A stretch of 64,000 nucleotides of DNA, taken from Hydractinia symbiolongicarpus. Lineage: Eukaryota; Cnidaria; Hydrozoa; Anthoathecata; Hydractiniidae. Position 1 is the first letter of the stretch. Each line of letters begins with the position of its first letter. The notes below the pieces were generated by a model, which saw only the letters and a program-made list of their open reading frames with translations, made no database searches and was not told where the DNA came from. This document shows positions 50,701 to 61,700 of this stretch, in pieces. The stretch is taken from assembly GCF_029227915.1 (NCBI RefSeq), contig NC_079885.1, forward strand, positions 1,364,001 to 1,428,000. The letters run 5' to 3'. Both the position numbers and the translations under genes were made by a program.

Positions 50701-52279
50701 CATTTTTGATGAGACGCTGAATAAAAGCAGTTTAATCGCCGGCAAACGAAAACCCGCGATTTCCCGTAAATCCGGGGCTTGGCCCGTATAGTCAAAAGTA
50801 TAAAAAAAAGTACCCAGGGAGTAAACTCATTTCCCGAACGATTTTTTATATTATTTTTTTACCACTAAACGCATGAGACTTGTAGTTTTCAAAAATATTT
50901 TCATATTTGATGGGACGCTGAATAAAAGAAGTTTAATCGCCGGCAAACAAAAATCCGCGATTTTCCGTAAATCCCGGACTCGGCCCGTATAGTCAAAAGT
51001 ATACAAAGAAAGTACCCAGGGAGTAAACTCATTTCCCAAACGATTTTTTAAATTTATTTTTTCACCACTAAAACGCATGAGACTTGTAGTTTTCAAAAAT
51101 GTTTTCATTTTTGATGAGACGCTTAATGAAAGAGGCTTAATCGCCGGCAAACGAAATCCCGCGTTTTCCCGTAAATCCGGGGCTTGGCCCGTATAGTCGA
51201 ATGTATACAAAGAAAGTACCCTGTGAGTAAACTCATTTCCAGAACGATTTTTTAAATTATTTTTTCACCACTAAAACGCATAAAACTTGCAGTTTTTAAA
51301 AATGTTTTCATTTTTGATGAGACTCTGAATAAAAGAAGTTTAATCGCCGGTAAACGTAAACCCGCGATTTCCCGTAAACACCGGCTTGGCCCGTATAGTC
51401 AAAAGTATACAAAGAAAGTACCCAGGGAGTAAACTCATTTCCTGAACGATTTTTTAAATTATTTTTTCACCACTAAAACGCATAAGACTTGTAGTTTTTA
51501 AAAATGTTTTCATTTTTGATGAGACGCTGAATAAAAGAAGTTTAATCGCCGGCAAACGAAAACCCGCGATTTCCCGTAAATCCCGGCTTGGCCCGTATAG
51601 TCAAAAGTATACAAAGAAAGTATCCAGGGAATAAACTCATTTCCCGAACGATTTTTTAAATTATTTTTTCACCACTAAAACGCATGAGACCTGTAGTTTT
51701 TAAAAATGTTTTCATTTTTGCTGAGACGCTGAATAAAATAAGTTTAATCGCCGGCAAACGAAAACCCGCGACTTCCCGTAAATCCCGGACTCGGCCCGTA
51801 TAGTCAAAAGTATACAAAGAAAGTACCCAGGGAGTAAACTCATTTCCCGAACGATTTTTTAAATTATATTTTCACCTCTAAAACGCATGAGACTTGTAGT
51901 TTTCAAAAATGTTTTCATTTTTGATGAGACGCTAAATGAAAGAAGTTTAATCGCCGCAAACGAAAACCTGCGATTTCCCGTTAATCCTAGACTCGGCCCG
52001 TATAGTCAAAAGTATAATAAGAAAGTACCCAGGGTGTAAACTCATTTCCCGAACGATTTTTTAAATTATTATTTCACCACTAAAGCCCATGAGACTTGTA
52101 GTTTTTAAAAATGTTTTCATTTTTGATGAGACGCTGAATAAAAGAAGTTTAATCGCCGGCAAACGAAAACCCGTGATTTCCCGTAAACCCTGGACTCGGC
52201 CCGTATAATCAAAAGTATACAAAGAAAGTACCCATGGAGTAAACTCATTTCCCGAACGATTTTTTAAATTATTTTTTCA

Positions 52280-55200
52280 GCACTAAAACGCATGAGACTT
52301 GTAGTTTTTAAAAATGTTTTCATTTTCGATGAGACGGTGAATAAAAGAAGTTTAATCGCCGGCAAACGAAAACCCGCGATTTCCCGTAAATCCCGGGCTT
52401 GGCCCGTATAGTCAAAAGTATAAAAAGAAAGTACCCAGGGAGTAAACTCATTTCCAAAACGATTTTTTAAATTATTTTTTTACCACTAAAACGCATAAGA
52501 CTTGTAGTTTTTAAAAATGTTTTCATTTTTAATGAGACGCTGAATAAAAGAAGTTTAATCGCCGGCAAACGAAAACCCGCGATTTCCCGTAAATCCCGGG
52601 CTTGGCCCGTATAGTCAAAAGTATAACAAGAAAGTACCCAGGGAGTAAAATCATTTCCCGAACGATTTTTTATATTATTTTTTTACCACTAAACGCATGA
52701 GACTTGTAGTTTTCAAAAATATTTTCATATTTGATGGGACGCTGAATAAAAGAAGTTTAATCGCCGGCAAACGAAAATCCGCGATTTCCCGTAAATCCCG
52801 GACTCGGCCCGTATAGTCAAAAGTATACAAAGAAAGTACCCAGGGAGTAAACTCATTTCCCGAACGATATTTTAAATTATTTTTTTACCACTAAAACGCA
52901 TAAGACTTGTAGTTTTTAAAAATGTTTTCATTTTTGATGAGACGCTGAATAAAAGAAGTTTAATCGCCGGCAAACGAAAACCCGCGATTTCCCGTAAATC
53001 CCGGGCTTGGCCCGTATAGTCAAAAGTATAAAAAGAAAGTACCCAGGGAGTAAACTCATTTCCCGAACGATTTTTTATATTATTTTTTTACCACTAAACG
53101 CATGAGACTTGTAGTTTTCAAAAATATTTTCATATTTGATGGGACGCTGAATAAAAGAGGTTTAATAGCCGGCAAACAAAAATCCGCGATTTTCCGTAAA
53201 TCCCGGACTCGGCCCGTATAGTCAAAAGTATACAAAGAAAGTACCCAGGGAGTAAACTCATTTCCCGAACGATTTTTAAATTTATTTTTTCACCACTAAA
53301 ACGCATGAGACTTGTAGTTTTCAAAAATGTTTTCATTTTTGATGAGACGCTTAATGAAAGAGGTTTAATCGCCGGCAAACGAAATCCCGCGTTTTCCCGT
53401 AAATCCGGGGCTTGGCCCGTATAGTCGAATGTATACAAAGAAAGTACCCTGTGAGTAAACTCATTTCCAGAACGATTTTTTAAATTATTTTTTCACCACT
53501 AAAACGCATAAGACTTGTAGTTTTTAAAAATGTTTTCATTTTTGATGAGACTCTGAATAAAAGAAGTTTAATCGCCGGCAAACGAAAACCCGCGATTTCC
53601 GTAAATCCCGGCTTGGCCCGTATAGTCAAAAGTATACAAAGAAAGTACCCAGGGAGTAAACTCATTTCCCGAACGATTTTTTAAATTATTTTTTCACCAC
53701 TAAAACGCATAAGACTTGTAGTTTTTAAAAATGTTTTCATTTTTGATGAGACGCTGAATAAAAGAAGTTTAATCGCCGGCAAACGAAAACCCGCGATTTC
53801 CCGTAAATCCGGGGCTTGGCCCGTATAGTGAAAAGTATAAAAAAAAAGTACCCAGGGAGTAAACTCATTTCCCGAACGATTTTTTATATTATTTTTTTAC
53901 CACTAAACGCATGAGACTTGTAGTTTTCAAAAATATTTTCATATTTGATGGGACGCTGAATAAAAGAAGTTTAATCGCCGGCAAACGAAAATCCGCGATT
54001 TTCCGTAAATCCCGGACTCGGCCCGTATAGTCAAAAGTATACAAAGAAAGTACCCAGGGAGTAAACTCATTTCCCAAACGATTTTTTAAATTTATTTTTT
54101 CACCACTAAAACGCATGAGACTTGTAGTTTTCAAAAATGTTTTCATTTTTGATGAGACGCTTAATGAAAGAGGCTTAATCGCCGGCAAACGAAATCCCGC
54201 GTTTTCCCGTAAATCCGGGGCTTGGCCCGTAAAGTCGAATGTATACAAAGAAAGTACCCTGTGAGTAAACTCATTTCCAGAACGATTTTTTAAATTATTT
54301 TTTCACCACTAAAACGCATAAAACTTGTAGTTTTTAAAAATGTTTTCATTTTTGATGAGACTCTGAATAAAAGAAGTTTAATCGCCGGCAAACGAAAACC
54401 CGCGATTTCCCGTAAATCCCGGCTTGGCCCGTATAGTCAAAAGTATACAAAGAAAGTACCCAGGGAGTAAACTCATTTCCCGAACGATTTTTTAAATTAT
54501 TTTTTCACCACTAAAACGTATAAGACTTGTAGTTTTTAAAAATGTTTTTATTTTTGATGAGACTCTGAATAAAAGAAGTTTAATCGCCGGCAAACGAAAA
54601 CCCGCGATTTCCCGTAAATCCCGGCTTGGCCCGTATAGTCAAAAGTATACAAAGAAAGTATCCAGGGAATAAACTCATTTCCCGAACGATTTTTTAAATT
54701 ATTTTTTCACCACTAAAACGCATGAGACTTGCAGTTTTTAAAAATGTTTTCATTTTTGCTGAGACGCTGAATAAAAGAAGTTTAATCGCCGGCAAACGAA
54801 AACCCGCGACTTCCCGTAAATCCCGGACTCGGCCCGTATAGTCAAAAGTATACAAAGAAAGTACCCAGGGAGTAAACTCATTTCCCGAACGATTTTTTAA
54901 ATTATATTTTCACCACTAAAACGCATGAGACTTGTAGTTTTCAAAAATGTTTTCATTTTTGATGAGACGCTAAATGAAAGAAGTTTAATCGCCGCAAACG
55001 AAAACCTGCGATTTCCCGTAAATCCCGGACTCGGCCCGTATAGTCAAAAGTATAATAAGAAAGTACCCAGGGTGTAAACTCATTTCCCGAACGATTTTTT
55101 AAATTATTATTTCACCACTAAAGCCCATGAGACTTGTAGTTTTTAAAAATGTTTTCATTTTTGATGAGACGCTGAATAAAAGAAGTTTAATCGCCGGCAA

Positions 55201-56330
55201 ACGAAAACCCGCCATTTCCCGTAAACCCTGGACTCGGCCCGTATAATCAAAAGTATACAAAGAAAGTACCCATGGAGTAAACTCATTTCCCGAACGATTT
55301 TTTAAATTATTTTTTCAGCACTAAAACGCATGAGACTTGTAGTTTTTAAAAATGTTTTCATTTTCGATGAGACGGTGAATAAAAGAAGTTTAATCGCCGG
55401 CAAATGAAAACCTGCGATTTCCCGTAAATCCTGGACTCGGCCCGTATAGTCAAAAGTATACAAAGAAAGTACCCAGGGAGTAAACTCATTTCCCAAACGA
55501 TTTTTTAAATTATTATTTCACCACTAAAACGCATAAGACTTGTAGTTTTTAAAAATGTTTTCATTTTTGATGAGACGCTGAATAAAAGAAGTTTAATCGC
55601 CGGCAAACGAAAACCCGCGATTTCCCGTAAATCCCGGGCTTAACCCGTATAGTCAAAAGTATAACAAGAAAGTACCCAGGGAGTAATCTCATTTCCCGAA
55701 CGATTTTTTATATTATTTTTTTACCACTAAACGCATGAGACTTGTAGTTTTCAAAAATATTTTCATATTTGATGGGACGCTGAATAAAAGAAGTTTAATC
55801 GCCGGCAAACGAAAATCCGCGATTTCCCGTAAATCCCGGACTCGGCCCGCATAGTCAAAAGTATACAAAGAAAGTACCCATGGAGTAAACTCATTTCCCG
55901 AACGATTTTTTAAATTATTTTTTCAGCACTAAAACGCATGAGACTTGTAGTTTTTAAAAATGTTTTCATTTTTGATGAGACAGTGAATAAAAGAAGTTTA
56001 ATCGCCGGCAAACGAAAACCTGCAATTTCCCGTAAATCCTGGACTCGGCCCGTATAGTCAAAAGTATACAAAGAAAGTACCCAGGGAGTAAACTCATTTC
56101 CCAAACGATTTTTTAAATTATTATTTCACCACTAAAGCGCATGAGACTTGTAGTTTTCAAGAATGTTTTCATTTTTGATGAGACGCTGAATAAAAGCAGT
56201 TTAATCGCCGGCAAACGAAAACCTGCGATTTCCCGTAAATCCCGGCTCGGCCCGTAAAGTCAAAAGTATACAAAGAAAGTACCCAGGGTGTAAACTCGTT
56301 TCCCAAACGATTTTTTAAATTAATATTTCA
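52280..56330. repeat. Mixed right-domain monomers (20 units)
   Basis: Begins with a CAGCACTAAAACG monomer carrying GACGGTGAATAAAAG, then A- and B-type units. A B-C2-A series runs from about 53.1 to 54.5 kb, J near 54712, H 54914 and I 55115. The GACGGTG/GACAGTG type occurs at 55318 and again 608 bp later at 55926. F-like monomers close the block (near 56129, CTAAAGCGCATG). Single-base losses disturb frame or length at several points, for example GCGATTTCCGTAAATC near 53591 and GAACGATTTTTAAATTTA near 53268. Confidence 0.83.
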
Positions 56331-57908
56331 CCACTAAAACGCATGAGACCTGTAGTTTTCAAAAATGTTTTCATTTTTGATGAGACGCTGAATAAAAGAC
56401 GTTTAATCGCCGGCAAACGAAAACCCGCCATTTCCCGTAAACCCCAGACTCGGCCCGCATAGTCAAAAGTATACAAAGAAAGTACCCATGGAGTAAACTC
56501 ATTTCCCGAACGATTTTTTAAATTATTTTTTCACCACTAAGACGCATAAGACTTGTATTTTTTAAAAATGTTTTCATTTTTGATGAGACGCTGAATAAAA
56601 GAAAACCCGCGATTTCCCGTAAATCCCGGCTTGGCCCGTATAGTCAAAAGTATACAAAGAAAGTACCCAGGGAGTAAACTGATTTCCCGAACGATTTTTT
56701 ATATTATTTTTTTACCACTAAACGCATGAGACTTGTAGTTTTCAAAAATATTTTCATATTTGATGGTACGCTGAATAAAAGAAGTTTAATCGCCGGCAAA
56801 CGAAAATCCGCGATTTTCCGTAAATCCCGGACTCGGCCCGTATAGTCAAAAGTATACAAAGAAAGTACCCAGGGAGTAAACTCATTTCCCGAACGATTTT
56901 TTAAATTATTTTTTCACCAATAAAACGCATAAGACTTGTAGTTTTTAAAAATGTTTTCATTTTTGATGAGACGCTGAATAAAAGAAGTTTAATCGCCGGC
57001 AAACGAAAACCCGCGATTTCCCGTAAATCCCGGGCTTGGCCCGTATAGTCAAAAGTATAAAAAGAAAGTACCCAGGGAGTAAACTCATTTCCCAAACGAT
57101 TTTTTAAATTAATATTTCACCACTAAAACGCATGAGACCTGTAGTTTTCAAAAATGTTTTCATTTTTGATGAGACGCTGAATAAAAGACGTTTAATCGCC
57201 GGCAAACGAAAACCCGCCATTTCCCGTAAACCCCAGACTCGGCCCGCATAGTCAAAAGTATACAAAGAAAGTACCCATGGAGTAAACTCATTTCCCGAAC
57301 GATTTTTTAAATTATTTTTTCACCACTAAGACGCATAAGACTTGTATTTTTTAAAAATGTTTTCATTTTTGATGAGACGCTGAATAAAAGAAAACCCGCG
57401 ATTTCCCGTAAATCCCGGCTTGGCCCGTATAGTCAAAAGTATACAAAGAAAGTACCCAGGGATTAAACTGATTTCCCGAACGATTTTTTATATTATTTTT
57501 TTACCACTAAACGCATGAGACTTGTAGTTTTCAAAAATATTTTCATATTTGATGGTACGCTGAATAAAAGAAGTTTAATCGCCGGCAAACGAAAATCCGC
57601 GATTTTCCGTAAATCCCGGACTCGGCCCGTATAGTCAAAAGTATACAAAGAAAGTACCCAGGGAGTAAACTCATTTCCCGAACGATTTTTTAAATTATTT
57701 TTTCACCACTAAAACGCATAAGACTTGTAGTTTTTAAAAATGTTTTCATTTTTGATGAGACGCTGAATAAAAGAAGTTTAATCGCCGGCAAACGAAAACC
57801 CGCGATTTCCCGTAAATCCCGGGCTTGGCCCGTATAGTCAAAAGTATAAAAAGAAAGTACCCAGGGAGTAAACTCATTTCCCGAACGATTTTTTATATTA
57901 TTTTTTTA
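56331..57908. repeat. Tetramer duplication, 789 bp, two copies
   Basis: Copy 1: 56331, 56534, 56715, 56917. Copy 2: 57120, 57323, 57504, 57706. The first monomer matches the one at 407 in AAGACGTTTAATC, CCCCAGACTCGG, CCCGCATAG and CCCATGG. The second is a 181-bp deleted form. The third is type B with TTGATGGTACG. The fourth is type A. The copies diverge in the last ~40 bases, where copy 1 has CCCAAACG and linker AAATTAATATTT and copy 2 has CCCGAACG and TATATTA. Confidence 0.92.
56534..56714. repeat. Deleted monomer, 181 bp
   Basis: The sequence runs GCTGAATAAAAGAAAACCCGCG, joining AAAAG directly to AAAACCCGCG. Twenty-one bases (the usual AGTTTAATCGCCGGCAAACGA region) are missing compared with a 202-bp type. 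This removes three of the usual CpGs. The same deletion is at 57323-57503, in the second copy of the tetramer. Short A-rich direct homology at both edges (AAAAGA and CGAAAA) suggests slippage. Confidence 0.92.
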
Positions 57909-58718
57909 CCACTAAACGCATGAGACTTGTAGTTTTCAAAAATATTTTCATATTTGATGGGACGCTGAATAAAAGAAGTTTAATCGCCGGCAAACGAAAA
58001 TCCGCGATTTTCCGTAAATCCCGGACTCGGCCCGTATAGTCAAAAGTATACAAAGAAAGTACCCAGGGAGTAAACTCATTTCCCGAACGATTTTTTAAAT
58101 TATATTTTCACCACTAAAACGCATAAGACTTGTGGTTTTCAAAAATATTTTCATATTTGATGGGACGCTGAATAAAAGAAGTTTAATCGCCGGCAAACGA
58201 AAATCCGCGATTTTCCGTAAATCCCGAACTCGGCCCGTATAGTCAAAAGTATACAAAGAAAGTACCCAGGGAGTAAACTCATTTCCCGAACGATTTTTTA
58301 AATTATTTTTTCACCACTAAAACGCATAAGACTTGTAGTTTTTAAAAATGTTTTCATTTTTGATGAGACGCTGAATAAAAGAAGTTTAATCGCCGGCAAA
58401 CGAAAACCCGCGATTTCCCGTAAATCCCGGGCTTGGCCCGTATAGTCAAAAGTATACAAAGAAAGTACCCTGTGAGTAAATTCATTTCCAGAACGATTTT
58501 TTAAATTATTTTTTCACCACTAAAACGCATAAAACTTGTAGTTTTTAAAAATGTTTTCATTTTTGATGAGACTCTGAATAAAAGAAGTTTAATCGCCGGC
58601 AAACGAAAACCCGCGATTTCCCGTAAATCCCGGCTTGGCCCGTATAGTCAAAAGTATACAAAGAAAGTACCCAGGGAGTAAACTCATTTCCCGAACGATT
58701 TTTTAAATTATTTTTTCA
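57909..58718. repeat. Four linking monomers
   Basis: B at 57909, a B-like unit near 58111 with CATAAGACTTGTGG, A near 58313 whose 3' end is C-like (CCCTGTGAG, CATTTCCAGAACG), and a unit near 58516 with CATAAAACTTG and GACTCTG. They precede the 4055-bp unit. No repeat period within them. Confidence 0.8.
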
Positions 58719-61700
58719 CCACTAAAACGCATAAGACTTGTTGTTTTTAAAAATGTTTTCATTTTTGATGAGACGCTGAATAAAAGAAGTTTAATCGCCG
58801 GCAAACGAAAACCCGCGATTTCCCGTAAATCCCGGGCTTGGCCCGTATAGTCAAAAGTATAAAAAGAAAGTATCCAGGGAGTAAACTCATTTCCCGAACG
58901 ATTTTTTATATTATTTTTTTACCACTAAACGCATGAGACTTGTAGTTTTCAAAAATATTTTCATATTTGATGGGACGCTGAATAAAAGAAGTTTAATCGC
59001 CGGCAAACGAAAATCCGCGATTTTCCGTAAATCCCGGTCTCGGCCCGTGTAGTCAAAAGTATACAAAGAAAGTACCCAGGGAGTAAACTCATTTCCCGAA
59101 CAATTTTTTAAATTTATTTTTTCACCGCTAAAACGCATGAGACTTGTAGTTTTCAAAAATGTTTTCATTTTTGATGAGACGCTTAATGAAAGAGGTTTAA
59201 TTGCCGGCAAACGAAATCCCGCGTTTTCCCGTAAATCCGGGGCTTGGCCCGTATTGTCGAATGTATACAAAGAAAGTACCTTGTGAGTAAACTCATTTCC
59301 AGAACGATTTTTTAAATTATTTTTTCACCACTAAAACGCATAAGACTTGTAGTTTTTAAAAATGTTTTCATTTTTGATGAGACTCTGAATAAAAGAAGTT
59401 TAATCGCCGGCAAACGAAAACCCGCGATTTCCCCTAAATCCCGCCTTGGCCCGTATATTCAAAAGTATACAAAGAAAGTACCAAGGGAGTAAACTCATTT
59501 CCCGAACGATTTTTTAAATAATTTTTTCACCACTAAAACGCATAAGACTTGTAGTTTTTAAAAATGTTTTCGTCTTTGATGAGACGCTGAATAAAAGAAG
59601 TTTAATCGCCGGCAAACGAAAACCCGCGATTTCCCGTAAATCCCGGGCTTGGCCCGTATAGTCAAAAGTATAAAAAAAAAAGTACCCAGGGAGTAAACTC
59701 ATTTCCCGAACGATTTTTTATATTATTTTGTTACCACTAAACGCATGAGACTTGTAGTTTTCAAAAATATTTTCATATTTGATGGGACGCTGAATAAAAG
59801 AAGTTTAATCGCCGGCAAACGAAAATCCGCGATTTTCCGTAAATCCCGGACTGGGCCCGTATAGTCAAAAGCATACAAAGAAAGTACCCAGGGAGTAAAC
59901 TCATTTCCCAAACGATTTTTTAAATTTATTTTTTCACCACTAAAACGCATGAGACTTGTAGTTTTCAAAAATATTTTCATATTTGATCGGACGCTGAATA
60001 AAAGAAGTTTAATCGCCGGCAAACGCAAATCCGCGATTTTCCGTAAATCCCGGACTCGGCTCGTATAGTCAAAAGTATACAAAGAAAGTACCCAGGGAGT
60101 AAACTCATTTCCCGAACGATTTTTTAAGTTATTTTTTCACCACTAAAACGCATAAGACTTGTAGTTTTTAAAAATGTTTTCATTTTTGATGAGACGCTGA
60201 ATAAAAGAAGTTTAATCGCCGGCAAACGAAAACCCGCGATTTCCCGTAAATCCCGGGCTTGGCCCGTATAGTCAAAAGTATAAAAAGAAAGTATCCAGGG
60301 AGTAAACTCATTTCCCGAACGATTTTTTATATTATTTTTTTACCACTAAACGCATGAGACTTGTAGTTTTCAAAAATATTTTCATATTTGATGGGACGCT
60401 GAATAAAAGAAGTTTAATCGCCGGCAAACGAAAATCCGCGATTTTCCGTAAATCCCGGACTCGGCCCGTATAGTCAAAAGTATACAAAGAAAGTACCCAG
60501 GGAGTAAACTCATTTCCCGAACGATTTTTTAAATTTATTTTTTCACCACTAAAACGCATGAGACTTGTAGTTTTCAAAAATGTTTTCATTTTTGATGAGA
60601 CGCTTAATGAAAGAAGTTTAATCGCCGGCAAACGAAATCCCGCGTTTTCCCGTAAATCCGGGGCTTGGCCCGTATAGTCGAATGTATACAAAGAAAGTAC
60701 CCTGTGAGTAAACTCATTTCCAGAACGATTTTTTAAATTATTTTTTCACCACTAAAACGCATAAGACTTGTAGTTTTTAAAAATGTTTTCATTTTTGATG
60801 AGACTCTGAATAAAAGAAGTTTAATCGCCGGCAAACGAAAACCCGCGATTTCCCGTAAATCCCGGCTTGGCCCGTATAGTCAAAAGTATACAAAGAAAGT
60901 ACCCAGGGAGTAAACTCATTTCCCGAACGATTTTTTAAATTATTTTTCACCACTAAAACGCATAAGACTTGTAGTTTTTAAAAATGTTTTTATTTTTGAT
61001 GAGACGCTGAATAAAAGAAGTTTAATCGCCGGCAAACGAAAACCCGCGATTTCCCGTAAATCCCGGGCTTGGCCCGTATAGTCAAAAGTATATAAAAAAA
61101 GTACCCAGGGAGTAAACTCATTTCCCGAACGATTTTTTATATTATTTTTTTACCAATAAACGCATGAGACTTGTAGTTTTCAAAAATATTTTCATATTTG
61201 ATGGGACGCTGAATAAAAGAAGTTTAATCGCCGGCAAACTAAAATCCGCAATTTTCCGTAAATCCCGGACTCGGCCCGTATAGTCAAAAGTATACAAAGA
61301 AAGTACCCAGGGAGTAAACTCATTTCCCAAACGATTTTTTAAATTTATTTTTTCACCACTAAAACGCATGAGACTTGTAGTTTTCAAAAATGTGTTCATT
61401 TTTGATGAGACGCTTAATGAAAGAGGCTTAATCGCCGGCAAACGAAATCCCGCGTTGTCCCGTAAATCCGGGGCTTGGCCCGTATAGTCGAATGTATACA
61501 AAGAAAGTACCCTGTGAGTAAACTCATTTCCAGAACGATTTTTTAAATTATTTTTTCACCACTAAAACGCATAAAACTTGTAGTTTTTAAAAATGTTTTC
61601 ATTTTTGATGAGACTCTGAATAAAAGAAGTTTAATCGCCGGCAAACGAAAACCCGCGATTTCCCGTAAATCCCGGCTTGGCCCGTATAGTCAAAAGTATA

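Larger units (their letters stand above)
41742..52279. repeat. Cassette-built HOR region with a 3446-bp 17-mer
   Basis: Blocks begin with type B. P is B, C2, A (608-609 bp); Q is B plus a C2/A hybrid (406 bp); R is a heptamer of 1417 bp. Order: P 41742, Q 42351, P 42757, R 43365, Q 44782, P 45188, Q 45797, P 46203, R 46811, P' 48228, P 48837, R 49445, R 50862. P-Q-P-R-Q is a 17-monomer unit of 3446 bp, repeated from 45188. Downstream, P-R-P' recurs as 13 monomers (46203 to 48837, 2634 bp). R contains B, C2, a TAAACGTAAAC monomer, an AAAATTG monomer, J (GAGACCTGTAG), H (CACCTCTAAAACG) and I. Copies look almost identical. Confidence 0.93.

Noticed and set aside
56534-57503. Foreign insertion at the two places where monomer spacing changes
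   Set aside because: The altered spacing is a 21-bp loss inside the monomer, repeated by duplication; no foreign sequence is present.
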